Part shown: positions 25,692 to 35,630 of the stretch, in pieces | How the letters are laid out: each line of letters begins with the position of its first letter | Numbering within the stretch: the first letter of the stretch is position 1 | NCBI RefSeq assembly: GCF_013114595.1 | Contig: NZ_VTXE01000008.1 | Coordinates: forward strand, 1-64,000 | Source of the DNA: Vibrio sp. 99-8-1 | GTDB lineage: Bacteria; Pseudomonadota; Gammaproteobacteria; Enterobacterales; Vibrionaceae | Direction of reading: 5' to 3' | Length of the DNA: 64,000 nt | Made by a program: the position numbers and the translations under genes | Notes under the pieces: model-generated | What the model was told of the DNA's origin: nothing | Database searches by the model: none | Seen by the model: only the letters and a program-made list of their open reading frames with translations

Positions 25692-26993
25692 ATGGAATGG
25701 CAGGTTATAATTGTATTATTTGGTAGTTTCTTTTTATTTCTTGGCTTAGGAGTTCCTATCTCTTTTGCCATTGGCGTTGCATCATTACTGACCGTATTGC
25801 TACAACTTCCGTTTGATGCTGCAATTGCCGTTATCTCACAAAAAATGGCCTCTGGCTTAGATAGCTTTGCGCTGCTAGCGATTCCGTTTTTTATCTTAGC
25901 GGGTAACATCATGAACCAAGGTGGTATTGCTATCCGCCTTATTAATTTTGCTAAAGTTCTCGGTGGCCGCCTTCCCGGCTCTCTCGCCCACGTGAATGTG
26001 CTTGCCAACATGATGTTTGGTGCAATTTCTGGCTCGGCCGTGGCTTCTGCCGCTGCGGTTGGCGGAACCATGGCACCATTGCAGAAAAAAGAGGGCTATG
26101 ACCCAGCATACTCAGCCGCGGTGAACATCACCTCTTGCCCGACCGGTCTACTTATCCCACCTAGCAATACTTTTATTGTCTACTCTCTAATCTCAGGTGG
26201 GACATCAATTGGCGCTCTGTTTCTAGGTGGTTATATTCCAGGCATTTTGATGGGGTTAGGGTTGATGACTGTCGCGGGCATTATTGCCAAAAAGCGTGGC
26301 TACCCTGTAGCAGACAAACCGTCATCTGCAGAAGTCGTTAAGAAGACCCTTGATGCATTACCAAGCCTAGGGCTTATTATCGTCATTATGGGAGGCATTA
26401 TTGCAGGTATCTTTACCGCCACTGAAGCGTCAGCAATTGCGGTCGTCTATACCTTAATTTTGGCGGTCGGTTTTTATCGTGAAGTGACCATCAAACAACT
26501 TCCTAGCATTATTCTAGAATCCGTTGTTACCACCTCCATTGTGTTGCTACTTATCGGTGCATCTATGGGTATGTCGTGGGCGATGGCAAATGCTGATATT
26601 CCTTATATGATCAGTGACGCATTACTAGCCGTGTCTGAAAATCCGATCATCATCTTATTGATCATCAACGTTATTTTACTCATCGTTGGTATCTTTATGG
26701 ATATGACTCCGGCACTGTTAATTTTTACCCCTATTTTCTTACCAATAGCGATGGATTTAGGCATGGATCCGGTTCATTTCGGCATCATGATGACCTTTAA
26801 CCTTTGTATTGGTATCTGTACACCTCCAGTAGGCAGTGCGTTGTTTATTGGCTGCTCAGTAGGGAAAGTGAAGATAGACAAAGTTGTCAAACCACTTCTG
26901 CCATTTTATGCCGTTCTGGTGTTAGCACTCATGCTAGTAACGTTTGTTCCACAACTTAGTCTTGTACTTCCACAGTTCTTTTTAGGCTACTAA
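25692..26993 (+). CDS. dctM: TRAP transporter large membrane subunit
   Basis: A 433-residue DctM-type carrier of about twelve membrane segments, with family blocks GIFTATEASAIAVVY (near residue 235) and LGMDPVHFGIMMTFNLCIGICTPPVG (near residue 355). It is the sodium-coupled carrier of the hexuronate TRAP system. AAGGAG precedes the ATG. A stem-loop follows at 27009-27028 before the GH31 gene. Confidence 0.94.
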   Translation: MEWQVIIVLFGSFFLFLGLGVPISFAIGVASLLTVLLQLPFDAAIAVISQKMASGLDSFALLAIPFFILAGNIMNQGGIAIRLINFAKVLGGRLPGSLAHVNVLANMMFGAISGSAVASAAAVGGTMAPLQKKEGYDPAYSAAVNITSCPTGLLIPPSNTFIVYSLISGGTSIGALFLGGYIPGILMGLGLMTVAGIIAKKRGYPVADKPSSAEVVKKTLDALPSLGLIIVIMGGIIAGIFTATEASAIAVVYTLILAVGFYREVTIKQLPSIILESVVTTSIVLLLIGASMGMSWAMANADIPYMISDALLAVSENPIIILLIINVILLIVGIFMDMTPALLIFTPIFLPIAMDLGMDPVHFGIMMTFNLCIGICTPPVGSALFIGCSVGKVKIDKVVKPLLPFYAVLVLALMLVTFVPQLSLVLPQFFLGY

Positions 26994-27008
26994 TTCAATT
27001 AAGCACCA

Positions 27009-27028
27009 AGGGCGAGAGCACTCGCCCT
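27009..27028 (+). terminator. Intercistronic stem-loop after dctM
   Basis: AGGGCGAG-AGCA-CTCGCCCT is a perfect 8-bp stem with a 4-base loop, 16 bases after the dctM stop. Without a T-run it is more likely an attenuating or mRNA-protecting hairpin inside the operon than a full terminator. Confidence 0.55.
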
Positions 27029-27054
27029 CTATTTACAACTAAAGGATTCCCTTT

Positions 27055-29451
27055 ATGAAATCAGTTAAACAGTGGCAACTCATTAAACAAGAAAACAACC
27101 GCATTGATTTACAGTGCGATGATCGCCATCTGCTGCATATTTTCGTACTGGAACAGGACGTCATTCGCGTGATGTTTCAAAACAAATGTGAACTTCGCTT
27201 AGATCGCACATGGTCAGTGGCCCCCGATAAAAAAGACGTTCCATGGTCTGGTCGTGACAAATTCTCTACCGATGGTTTTTCACTGCCTGACTATACGGTG
27301 ACAAATAGTGAGCAACAACTTTGCATTGAAACCGAACAGCTAAGATTAACACTCCATCAGCCGCTCTGGATGGAATGGCAATACAAATCCGGTGATCAAT
27401 GGCTACCTTTAGCCAGCGATCGAAAAACCGGCGCGTATCAACTTGGTGTGAGCGACAATAGCGTTGCACACTTTATGAATCGCTGTGATAGCGACCAATA
27501 TTATGGTTTAGGTGAGAAAACAGGCGATCTCAATCGCGCAGGTCGACGTTTTGAAATGCGAAACCTCGATGCCATGGGTTATGACGCCAGCTCAACAGAC
27601 CCTCTGTATAAACACATTCCGTTTTATATTACCCGTATCACCTCTCAACAAGAGTCGGTAAGTTTTGGTTTGTATTACGATAACTTAGCCAGCTGTTGGT
27701 TTGACCTTGGTAACGAACTGGACAACTACCACGTAAAATATCGTAGTTATCGCGCAGAAGATGGCGATTTAGACCTCTACTTTATGCTTGGCAAAACCGT
27801 TGCTAATGTTTCTAAAAAGTTCGTGCGACTTACTGGAGGAACAGCATTTGGTCCTAAGTGGAGCTTAGGCTACAGTGGTTCAACCATGCAGTATACCGAT
27901 GCAGAGAACGCGCAAGAGCTGCTAGAAGGTTTCGTTGAAAAATGCGAGGTCAATGGGATTCCTTGCGACTCATTCCAATTATCTTCAGGCTACACCTCCA
28001 TAGGAAATAAACGTTACGTCTTTAACTGGAACTACCAAAAAGTACCCAATCCAAATGCAATGGCTGATGTTTTTCATAGCGCTGGTCTAAAGCTAGCGGC
28101 AAATATCAAACCTTGCTTGCTGCACGATCACCCTATGTATAACGAGGCCAAAGACAAAGGTCTGTTTATTCAGGATTCAGAATATGACCAACCTGAGATA
28201 TCAGTGTTTTGGGATGCCGACGGTTCTCACCTAGATTTTACTAATCCAGACGCCATCAAATGGTGGCAAGACAACGTAAAAGAGCAGTTGCTGGACAAAG
28301 GTATTGATTCTACTTGGAATGATAACAACGAATATGAAATTTGGGACAAAGCTGCGAGATGTCATGGCTTTGGTAAATCAATTCCAATTGGATTGATCCG
28401 TCCATTACAACCTTTGCTAATGATGCGTGCCTCATACGAAGCACAAGTTGAGTATGCGCCAACTCTTCGTCCTTATCTTATTTCCCGTTCAGGTTGTCCG
28501 GGTATGAACCGCTATGTGCAGACCTGGAGTGGCGATAATAGAACAAACTGGACCAGCCTGAAGTACAACATACGCATGGGCTTGGGGATGAGTTTATCTG
28601 GTCTGTATAACCTAGGTCATGATGTTGGCGGATTTTCAGGAGACAAACCAGACCCAGAACTGTTTGCTCGTTGGGTTCAAAATGGCGTTATGCACCCTCG
28701 TTTTACCATTCATTCATGGAACGACGACGGCACAGTAAACGAACCTTGGATGTACCCAGAAATCACACCAATTATTAGTGAAGCGATGGCGACAAGGTAT
28801 CGCTTGATGCCTTATCTCTACAACCTGTTATGGAAAGCGCACCGAGATGACGAGCCAATGATGCGTCCAACATTCCTCGATCATGAAACAGACGACAATA
28901 CCTTTGTAGAGAACGATGACTTTATGCTCGGTGAAGAGCTACTTGTTGCTTCAGTTGTCGAGCAGGGACAGCGACAGCGTGATGTCTATCTTCCGGACAA
29001 TGGCAAAGGTTGGTACGACTTTTATAGTAAGCAATGGTTTAGTGCCAATCAAACTATCACCCTTGATGCGCCGTTGGAGCGTTTGCCGTTGTTGGTAAAA
29101 GCAGGAACGGTGTTGCCGACCAGTGAGCGAGTGGCACACACCAGTCGCAGCAAAGATACGCGACGAAACTTAGAAGTGTTCCCTATAAAGGGTTATGGAA
29201 AAGCGAAAGTGACGGTATTTGATGATGATGGTGAAACCCATGCTTATCTAAATGGCGATTATTTAATGTTGAACATAGAGATGGATTGCAATAACAACGA
29301 GATTTCATTGACCGTTACCACAGAAGGCCAGTTCGAACCTGCCTATAACGATTACACCATCTCGCTTCCAGAGCAAGAAAACCGAACCTTATTGATAAAC
29401 GGCGACATCTACCGAAATGGTGACATTTTGTCACTCTCTACACTGAAATAA
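27055..29451 (+). CDS. Cytosolic GH31 family glycoside hydrolase
   Basis: A 798-residue GH31 enzyme without a signal peptide. An N-terminal beta-sandwich (to about residue 250, with DQYYGLGEKTGDLNRAG near 145) precedes the TIM barrel; STWNDNNEYEIWD carries the likely nucleophile Asp423 and TWSGDNRTNW the likely acid/base Asp494. The C-terminal beta domains follow. GH31 members cleave alpha-glucosides, alpha-xylosides and sulfoquinovosides. Here the gene lies between the TRAP genes and uxuB, so I infer that it releases glucuronate, or a sugar next to it, from an imported small alpha-linked glycoside. Activity on a uronic acid would be unusual for GH31. An AAAGGA site precedes the ATG. Confidence 0.92.
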   Translation: MKSVKQWQLIKQENNRIDLQCDDRHLLHIFVLEQDVIRVMFQNKCELRLDRTWSVAPDKKDVPWSGRDKFSTDGFSLPDYTVTNSEQQLCIETEQLRLTLHQPLWMEWQYKSGDQWLPLASDRKTGAYQLGVSDNSVAHFMNRCDSDQYYGLGEKTGDLNRAGRRFEMRNLDAMGYDASSTDPLYKHIPFYITRITSQQESVSFGLYYDNLASCWFDLGNELDNYHVKYRSYRAEDGDLDLYFMLGKTVANVSKKFVRLTGGTAFGPKWSLGYSGSTMQYTDAENAQELLEGFVEKCEVNGIPCDSFQLSSGYTSIGNKRYVFNWNYQKVPNPNAMADVFHSAGLKLAANIKPCLLHDHPMYNEAKDKGLFIQDSEYDQPEISVFWDADGSHLDFTNPDAIKWWQDNVKEQLLDKGIDSTWNDNNEYEIWDKAARCHGFGKSIPIGLIRPLQPLLMMRASYEAQVEYAPTLRPYLISRSGCPGMNRYVQTWSGDNRTNWTSLKYNIRMGLGMSLSGLYNLGHDVGGFSGDKPDPELFARWVQNGVMHPRFTIHSWNDDGTVNEPWMYPEITPIISEAMATRYRLMPYLYNLLWKAHRDDEPMMRPTFLDHETDDNTFVENDDFMLGEELLVASVVEQGQRQRDVYLPDNGKGWYDFYSKQWFSANQTITLDAPLERLPLLVKAGTVLPTSERVAHTSRSKDTRRNLEVFPIKGYGKAKVTVFDDDGETHAYLNGDYLMLNIEMDCNNNEISLTVTTEGQFEPAYNDYTISLPEQENRTLLINGDIYRNGDILSLSTLK

Positions 29452-29466
29452 TAACGGGTAATAAAG

Positions 29467-30933
29467 ATGACAAACACTATTTCAAATACTGAGCTGAATA
29501 CCAGCATTGCGACACCAACCTATCCACGCTCTCGTCTACATTCGAAGATAGTCCACCTTGGCTTTGGTGCATTTCACCGAGCTCATCAGGGACTATTTAC
29601 CGATGAAATTGCTCGTACATCTGACAGTGATTGGGGCTATTGCGAAGTCAACCTATTTGGTGGTGAAACGCTAATCGAGCAGCTAAGAGCTCAAGATCAC
29701 CTATATACTGTGGCAGAAAAAGGGGCAGAAAAGACAGAGTTGAAAGTAATTGGTTCTGTGCGCGAATCATTGCATCCGGCCTTAGATGGCAAGCAAGCGA
29801 TCCTAGAAAAAATGGCTGAACCTCAAGTCGCTATTGTCTCAATGACCATCACTGAAAAAGGGTACTGCTCAGATGCCAGTACAGGCTTGCTAGACAAAAC
29901 CAATCCACTGATCATTCATGATCTTGCTAATCCAACTGAACCAGACTCTGCGATAGGCTACATCGTTCAAGCACTTCGTATACGTCGCGAACGAGGCTTA
30001 ACTCCCTTTACAGTGATGTCTTGCGACAATGTGCAAGAAAATGGTCATGTGGCTCGTGCCGCGGTCATGGGTTATGTTCAACAACTCGATAATGAGCTTG
30101 CAAGTTGGATTGAAACGAATGTTACCTTCCCCTGTACGATGGTTGATCGCATCGTACCTGCAGCAACACCTGAGACATTAAACGAGATTGAACAACAGTT
30201 AGGCGTTGCCGACCCATGTGGCATTGCTTGCGAACCTTTTCGCCAGTGGGTAATTGAGGATAAATTTGTCGCAGGACGACCAGAATGGAATTTGGCAGGT
30301 GCTGAATTTGTTGAAGACGTTATTCCTTTTGAAGAGATGAAGCTACGTATGCTCAACGGCAGCCACTCATTCTTGGCTTATTTAGGTTATTTAGGCGGGT
30401 ATGATCATATCTCTGACACCATGACTAACCCTGCCTATAAAGCAGCAGCATTCCATCTAATGCTGAATGAACAGGCCACAACATTGACCATGCCTGAAGG
30501 AACAAATTTAAAAGCCTATGCAGAACTTCTTATTGATCGTTTTAGCAACCCTAGCTTGAAACATCAAACATGGCAGATCGCCATGGATGGTAGTCAAAAA
30601 CTACCTCCTCGCATGCTGGGCTCTGCTCAATGGCATTGCACTCAGGGAAGTGACTTTTCTCACCTTGCTCTGGGGATTGCTGGCTGGATGCGCTATGTGT
30701 CTGCGGTTAATGAAACAGGCCAAGCTATCGATGTTAGAGACCCTCTAGCCAAGTCACTAAAAGCCATATGCGACCAGCATGGTCATACTGTCAGCGTGGT
30801 TAAAGCTTTACTATCCATTGAAACGATTTTCTCAGCAGAATTAGCAAACAACAGCACATTTGTTACCGCGGTAGAAAATGCCTATAGCACTTTAATAAAT
30901 AAAGGTGCTAAACAAGCCGTTGAGTCACTATAA
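29467..30933 (+). CDS. uxuB: Fructuronate reductase (mannitol dehydrogenase family)
   Basis: A 488-residue polyol-specific long-chain dehydrogenase with the N-terminal NAD motif [13 protein letters not shown] near residue 32 and the catalytic block [16 protein letters not shown] near residue 293 (the Lys-x4-Asn-x2-His pattern of the family). It reduces D-fructuronate to D-mannonate. Sister enzymes act on tagaturonate (UxaB) or mannitol; the neighbours uxaC, uxuA and kdgK support UxuB. It starts 15 bases after the GH31 gene and ends 10 bases before uxaC. Confidence 0.93.
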   Translation: MTNTISNTELNTSIATPTYPRSRLHSKIVHLGFGAFHRAHQGLFTDEIARTSDSDWGYCEVNLFGGETLIEQLRAQDHLYTVAEKGAEKTELKVIGSVRESLHPALDGKQAILEKMAEPQVAIVSMTITEKGYCSDASTGLLDKTNPLIIHDLANPTEPDSAIGYIVQALRIRRERGLTPFTVMSCDNVQENGHVARAAVMGYVQQLDNELASWIETNVTFPCTMVDRIVPAATPETLNEIEQQLGVADPCGIACEPFRQWVIEDKFVAGRPEWNLAGAEFVEDVIPFEEMKLRMLNGSHSFLAYLGYLGGYDHISDTMTNPAYKAAAFHLMLNEQATTLTMPEGTNLKAYAELLIDRFSNPSLKHQTWQIAMDGSQKLPPRMLGSAQWHCTQGSDFSHLALGIAGWMRYVSAVNETGQAIDVRDPLAKSLKAICDQHGHTVSVVKALLSIETIFSAELANNSTFVTAVENAYSTLINKGAKQAVESL

Positions 30934-30943
30934 GGAGAGCAGC

Positions 30944-32350
30944 ATGAAAGAGTTTATGTGTGACGACTTTTTGCTAAGCACAGAAACAGCAAAGCATCTT
31001 TATCACCAATACGCTAAGAATCAGCCGATATTTGATTATCACTGCCATTTAAACCCTCAAGAAATTGCCGAAAATCGTCAATTTGAAAATCTGGGTCAAA
31101 TTTGGTTAGAAGGCGATCACTATAAATGGCGTGGTATGCGATCTGCGGGCATTAAAGAGCAACTCATTACAGGTGCTAGCTCAGACTATGATAAATATTT
31201 AGCATGGGCGAAAACTGTCCCTCAATGTCTTGGCAATCCTCTTTATCACTGGACTCATTTGGAGCTTCGTCGTCCGTTTGGGATCGCTGATCAATTGTTT
31301 TCACCATCAACAGCAGAAATGATTTGGCATCAATGCAACGAAAAACTGGCAACCCCTGATTTTCGTGCTCGTGGCATTATGCAGCAGATGAACGTGCGCA
31401 TGGCAGGGACAACGGATGACCCTATCGATTCATTAGAATATCATGCGGCTATCGCAAATGATGACAGTTTTGATATCGATGTCTTACCGAGTTGGCGCCC
31501 AGATAAAGCCTTTAAAATTGAACTGGATGGCTTTACTGACTATATGCAGGCTCTCGGAAAAGCAGCGGATATCAACATTGTTCGTTTTAGTGACCTGTTG
31601 CAGGCGTTGTCTAACCGATTGGATCATTTTGATGCTCATGGTTGTCGTGCCGCAGATCATGGTATTGAGATTGTTCGATTCGCAGCAGTTCCGTCAGAAA
31701 ACCAACTCGATAATCTATTAACCAAACGGTTAAACGGCCAGCATCTAGATGAAACGGAAATAGCACAATTTAGCAGCGCTGTTCAGGTGTGGTTAGGGCA
31801 GCAATATCATCGTCTTGGCTGGGTCATGCAGTTGCACATTGGCGCGCAGCGAAATAACAATACCAGAATGTTCAAATTACTCGGCGCTGATGCAGGTTTT
31901 GATTCCATCGCAGACAGAGCCTTTGCACTACCGTTATCTTCACTGCTTGATGAGATGGATAAAAGCGACCAATTGCCGAAAACCATTCTTTATTGTCTAA
32001 ACCCTAGAGACAACGAAATGATGGCGACCATGATTGGTAACTTTCAAGGTGGTGGCGTAGCAGGAAAAATTCAATTTGGTTCAGGTTGGTGGTTTAACGA
32101 TCAAAAAGATGGCATGCAACGGCACATGCAGCAACTAGCGCAACTAGGCTTACTTAGCCAGTTCGTAGGTATGTTAACCGACTCTCGCAGCTTCCTTTCC
32201 TATACACGTCACGAGTATTTCCGAAGAATACTGTGCGAGATGGTGGGTCAATGGGTAGAAAATGGCGAAGCACCAGATGACATGTCATTACTTGGTCCTA
32301 TGGTAGAGAACATTAGTTTTGGTAATGCTCAGCGTTACTTCCAAAAGTAG
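30944..32350 (+). CDS. uxaC: Glucuronate isomerase
   Basis: A 468-residue uronate isomerase with the amidohydrolase-like start [19 protein letters not shown] (metal-binding His-x-His near residue 25) and conserved blocks [12 protein letters not shown] and [21 protein letters not shown]. It converts D-glucuronate to D-fructuronate (and galacturonate to tagaturonate), the entry step. AAGGAG seven bases before selects the ATG at 30944, although the frame is open further upstream inside uxuB. Its length is normal. Confidence 0.97.
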   Translation: MKEFMCDDFLLSTETAKHLYHQYAKNQPIFDYHCHLNPQEIAENRQFENLGQIWLEGDHYKWRGMRSAGIKEQLITGASSDYDKYLAWAKTVPQCLGNPLYHWTHLELRRPFGIADQLFSPSTAEMIWHQCNEKLATPDFRARGIMQQMNVRMAGTTDDPIDSLEYHAAIANDDSFDIDVLPSWRPDKAFKIELDGFTDYMQALGKAADINIVRFSDLLQALSNRLDHFDAHGCRAADHGIEIVRFAAVPSENQLDNLLTKRLNGQHLDETEIAQFSSAVQVWLGQQYHRLGWVMQLHIGAQRNNNTRMFKLLGADAGFDSIADRAFALPLSSLLDEMDKSDQLPKTILYCLNPRDNEMMATMIGNFQGGGVAGKIQFGSGWWFNDQKDGMQRHMQQLAQLGLLSQFVGMLTDSRSFLSYTRHEYFRRILCEMVGQWVENGEAPDDMSLLGPMVENISFGNAQRYFQK

Positions 32351-32360
32351 GCACAGTGAT

Positions 32361-33320
32361 ATGAAAAAAATCGCGATTATTGGCGAATGTATGATTGAGC
32401 TCAACGGCAAACCTTTTGCTGAGATGTGGCAAACGTTTGGAGGTGACACGCTTAACTCAGCCATTTACCTCGCTCGCAGTGCGAGTCAACATATAGAGGT
32501 AAACTACGTTACTGCCATGGGGACAGACCCTTTAAGTAAAGGGATTATTCAACGCTGGCATGATGAAAATATCAATACTCAATGGGTACTAAGCGACCCT
32601 ACTCGCCAGCCGGGACTCTATCTTATTCAATTAGATGATTCAGGAGAGAGAACCTTCTTATACTGGCGAGATCAGTCAGCTGCCCGCTATATGATGCAAC
32701 AGCCTAACTTTGAAGCACTCATAGCTCAGCTTCACAATGTCGACATGGTGTATTTAAGTGGTATCAGTTTAGCCATTCTACCTAAAGCAGATCGTCAACG
32801 ACTGCTAGATATACTCGAAACCTTAAGCATGCAAGGGGTTGAGATAGCGTTTGATAGTAACTATCGACCCGCCTTGTGGCCTAATGACGACATGCAAACA
32901 GTACAACGTTGCTACCAAAGAGTCCTCTCATTTTGCTCTCTCGCCCTAGTTACTTTTGATGATGAACAGGTTGTATGGAAGGACAGTTCAACTCATGAAT
33001 GTCTATCTAGGCTTGCAAAAGCGGGAGTTAAGCAGGCGGTAATCAAACTAGGAAAAGAGGGTTGTCTTTATCAGAATTTTTCCACCATGGATAGTGCGCT
33101 CTTGGTGGAAACAACACCAGTGGTCAATGTCGTCGATACCACTTCAGCCGGTGACTCTTTTAATGCTGGCTTTTTAAGTGGTTACTTACTTGACCTTCCA
33201 GCAGAGCGAAGTTGTCAACGCGGTAATCTATTAGCAGGTGCCGTTATTCAACACCAAGGGGCTATCGTTGCTCAGCACGCGACAACCCCAGTTACTAGTA
33301 CATTCAATACATTAGACTGA
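32361..33320 (+). CDS. kdgK: 2-dehydro-3-deoxygluconokinase
   Basis: A 319-residue PfkB-family kinase beginning KKIAIIGECMIEL, with GGDTLNSAIYLAR near residue 29 and the catalytic DTTSAGDSFNAGFLSGYL motif near residue 258. It phosphorylates KDG to KDPG with ATP. The ATG at 32361 is ten bases past the uxaC stop; an upstream in-frame ATG lies within uxaC and is unlikely. Operon position fits uxaC-kdgK-eda. Confidence 0.95.
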   Translation: MKKIAIIGECMIELNGKPFAEMWQTFGGDTLNSAIYLARSASQHIEVNYVTAMGTDPLSKGIIQRWHDENINTQWVLSDPTRQPGLYLIQLDDSGERTFLYWRDQSAARYMMQQPNFEALIAQLHNVDMVYLSGISLAILPKADRQRLLDILETLSMQGVEIAFDSNYRPALWPNDDMQTVQRCYQRVLSFCSLALVTFDDEQVVWKDSSTHECLSRLAKAGVKQAVIKLGKEGCLYQNFSTMDSALLVETTPVVNVVDTTSAGDSFNAGFLSGYLLDLPAERSCQRGNLLAGAVIQHQGAIVAQHATTPVTSTFNTLD

Positions 33321-33354
33321 TCCTTCAGTCATCACTTATTTTAGAGGAAGCAAC

Positions 33355-33981
33355 ATGAACAGAACCACAGAAAAGCTGAAGGAACTGAAAGTCATTCCCG
33401 TGATTGCGATTGACCGTGCAGAAGATATTATTCCTTTAGGAAAGGCACTAGCAGAAAATGGCTTACCTGCTGCAGAAATTACCTTTCGTTCAGATGCGGC
33501 AGTAGCAGCAATCCGGTTACTTAGCGAAAGCCAACCAGACATGCTGATTGGTGCAGGGACCGTACTCAACCGTGAGCAAGCACTTGCCGCTAAAGAAGCG
33601 GGAGCCACATTCGTCGTCTCCCCCGGTTTTAACCCAAATACTGTGAAAGCGTGCCAAGAAATAGGTATTGAGATTATCCCCGGCATCAATAACCCATCTG
33701 GCGTAGAGGCAGCACTAGAAATGGGATTAACTACTGTTAAATTTTTTCCTGCTGAAGCTTCAGGTGGCATCGCCATGGTGAAGTCTCTTCTTGCCCCATA
33801 CACCGATATTCAAATCATGCCAACCGGTGGTATAAACGCCAACAATATTAACGACTATTTGGCCATTCCTCGAGTCATTGCTTGTGGCGGTACTTGGATG
33901 GTTGATAAAAAGTTAATCAATGAAGGTAACTGGGACGAAATTGGTCGACTAACACGTGAAGCTGCGAATTTGGTAGCATAA
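33355..33981 (+). CDS. eda: KDPG/KHG aldolase
   Basis: A 208-residue class I aldolase with the Glu motif LPAAEITFRSDAA near residue 38, GAGTVLN near residue 66, the Schiff-base Lys in TVKFFPAEASGG near residue 127, and PTGGI. It splits KDPG into pyruvate and glyceraldehyde-3-phosphate, ending the pathway. AGAGGAAG precedes the ATG. It is the last gene of the operon, followed by a palindromic repeat element. Confidence 0.97.
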   Translation: MNRTTEKLKELKVIPVIAIDRAEDIIPLGKALAENGLPAAEITFRSDAAVAAIRLLSESQPDMLIGAGTVLNREQALAAKEAGATFVVSPGFNPNTVKACQEIGIEIIPGINNPSGVEAALEMGLTTVKFFPAEASGGIAMVKSLLAPYTDIQIMPTGGINANNINDYLAIPRVIACGGTWMVDKKLINEGNWDEIGRLTREAANLVA

Positions 33982-34322
33982 TTTTCAACGATTAACACGG
34001 TTAAATAGGTGATAACGAATCCTTATATACTCAAGTGACCGACAAGGTGCTTGTTCGGCGAGAATTTATTGGCTTCTGATCAAGGCGCTGATTTGAAGGC
34101 ATAGTCATTCTACGGCAAGAATCAGTAACACAGAGCAGGAGCCAATAAAACTCGCCCTTTGGCAGCACATCAACACGCCCATTTCTTCAATTATCTTTCT
34201 TGAACTGAACTTGTTGATGTTGCTCTGAATCCTGCATTTTGAAGTTACTTGAGTATATTATCGCCTATATGTTCATTTAGCTTTACCTACTCAGGCTCTG
34301 TAACCGACGCCGTCATTTAGTG
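33982..34322. other. Intergenic region between convergent eda and MFS gene
   Basis: 341 bases, mostly filled by repeat copy B (34024-34258). The first 40 and last 60 bases show no terminator of the usual kind, so the palindromic element itself may end transcription from both sides. Confidence 0.55.
34024..34258 (+). repeat. Palindromic intergenic repeat, copy B (internal deletion)
   Basis: About 235 bases, from TATATACTCAAGTGACC to GTTACTTGAGTATAT. It aligns along its whole length with copy C but lacks about 30 bases between CCATTTC and CCATTCC, two 7-base near-repeats, which suggests deletion by slippage. Terminal inverted repeats extend inward imperfectly (about 35 bases in copy C). It encodes nothing and fits a MITE or hairpin-type repeat. 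Confidence 0.9.
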
Positions 34323-35489
34323 TTAACACAAAGCCTCTTCTTTATTTCCTTTTACCCACAAGCCTAAACAACCGACCAAAAGCAAAACCGTCAGGATTAG
34401 CGCAACGCTTTGTGCCCCAGATGCCGAGAATATGCCACTCAAAAATCCATTTACTATGGCTGCCACGATATTGGACAAAAACAGCCATGAGTACACTTTT
34501 GTTAACGCCGATTCTCCCCAGTATTGACGAACACGAGTTGCGTATAACACCAGCACGCCACCGTAATTAAAACCCGCAAATGCTGCCAATAAACTTGGTG
34601 AGTAATCAAATGAGAATAACCAAAGCAGTCCAAATACTGACATAGCTTGCAGAAACAAGTTTGCTTTTAAGCAGAGTTCAACACTAAGGCTATCACTAAT
34701 TGCCCCCCATACCACTCGGCCTACGGCATTGCATAAAGCAAATATGGCTACCAGTGACATAATTGACAGATAACCATCTCCAGCGATTAATACTATTTTG
34801 CTGTTAACAAAAAAGCCGGCCGTTAACCCCACTGTCATTGCGACAAATAGGCCAATGAATACTGGATCTTTCAACAAATCAATCAAGGTGACATTTTGCT
34901 CTTTTACCGACTCGTTATACGCTGTCATTGGCCGATACATTAAACAAGCAGGGATAAAGCCAATACATAAATACAAAACACCAATCATAGTTAATGCGGT
35001 AAACGCAGAAAACTGAGCATCATAAATTAGGTAATTTGAAAACTCACCGACCAAGGCCGCACCCGCTGCAAATCCTCCTACAGCAAGCCCAGTTATCAGT
35101 CCACCTCGCTCTGGAAACCAAGCAATTCCAACCAAAATTGGTACTAGATAAGTTAAACCAACGCCTATTCCACCAATAACGCCAACGCCTAAAATGGTAA
35201 ATAGAAAATGAATATCGCCAAATGTTGCTAATGACCAACCAAACGCAAACAACACAATGCCAATTTGAGCACTTAGCCGAGTGCCTATTCGAGCAATGAT
35301 CCGATGAGAAAACAGTAAAGTTAATGGAAAAACAATGTAGAACACATTGAAAGGCATGGTGGAAAGTACCGGATCTACATGGTAATTATGAATGAACTCG
35401 GCATCATAGATTGACCAAGAATACGTCCCACCAAGACACGCTTGAAGTAGCACAACAGCGGTAAGAATGGCATATCGATTGTGTATCAT
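34323..35489 (-). CDS. MFS transporter, OFA (oxalate/formate antiporter-like) group
   Basis: A 388-residue major facilitator protein with twelve predicted membrane segments. The start (CLGGTYSWSIYDAEF) and GGIGVGLTYLVPILVGIAWFPERGGLITGLAVGGFAAGAALVGEF in the first half (about residues 105-150) are typical of the OFA/RhtX-like carriers. AGGAAGATG gives the ribosome binding site. It is codirectional with the two nanM-like genes, but a strong terminator lies between them, so it has its own promoter. A sialic-acid-related substrate is possible from position only. Confidence 0.82.
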   Translation of the reverse strand: MIHNRYAILTAVVLLQACLGGTYSWSIYDAEFIHNYHVDPVLSTMPFNVFYIVFPLTLLFSHRIIARIGTRLSAQIGIVLFAFGWSLATFGDIHFLFTILGVGVIGGIGVGLTYLVPILVGIAWFPERGGLITGLAVGGFAAGAALVGEFSNYLIYDAQFSAFTALTMIGVLYLCIGFIPACLMYRPMTAYNESVKEQNVTLIDLLKDPVFIGLFVAMTVGLTAGFFVNSKIVLIAGDGYLSIMSLVAIFALCNAVGRVVWGAISDSLSVELCLKANLFLQAMSVFGLLWLFSFDYSPSLLAAFAGFNYGGVLVLYATRVRQYWGESALTKVYSWLFLSNIVAAIVNGFLSGIFSASGAQSVALILTVLLLVGCLGLWVKGNKEEALC

Positions 35490-35531
35490 TACATCTTCCT
35501 AAATGCCTGATCATTCAGGCTAAGGTTAACT

Positions 35532-35573
35532 GAAAAAATCACCAGCAAATGCTGACTAGGCATCTGCTGGTGA
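35532..35573 (-). terminator. Rho-independent terminator after the nanM-like pair
   Basis: TCACCAGCA/TGCTGGTGA (35539-35547 with 35565-35573) plus an inner ATGC/GCAT form a long stem. On the minus strand it runs into TTTTTTCA, the expected U-tract, 58 bases beyond the stop of the cytosolic NanM-like gene. Confidence 0.88.
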
Positions 35574-35630
35574 AGGGATGTTGTTATATCTGTACTAAAC
35601 GAAAAGTGATGTACTAATAGGGGAATACAA

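Noticed and set aside
25664..26071. 135-codon minus-strand frame opposite dctM
   Set aside because: It is wholly antisense to a well-supported TRAP permease and has no ribosome binding site or family features.
34024..34258. Possible integron attC (VCR) site
   Set aside because: The repeat has palindromic ends but lacks the attC core sites, and there is no cassette array or integrase; copies are scattered at gene ends.
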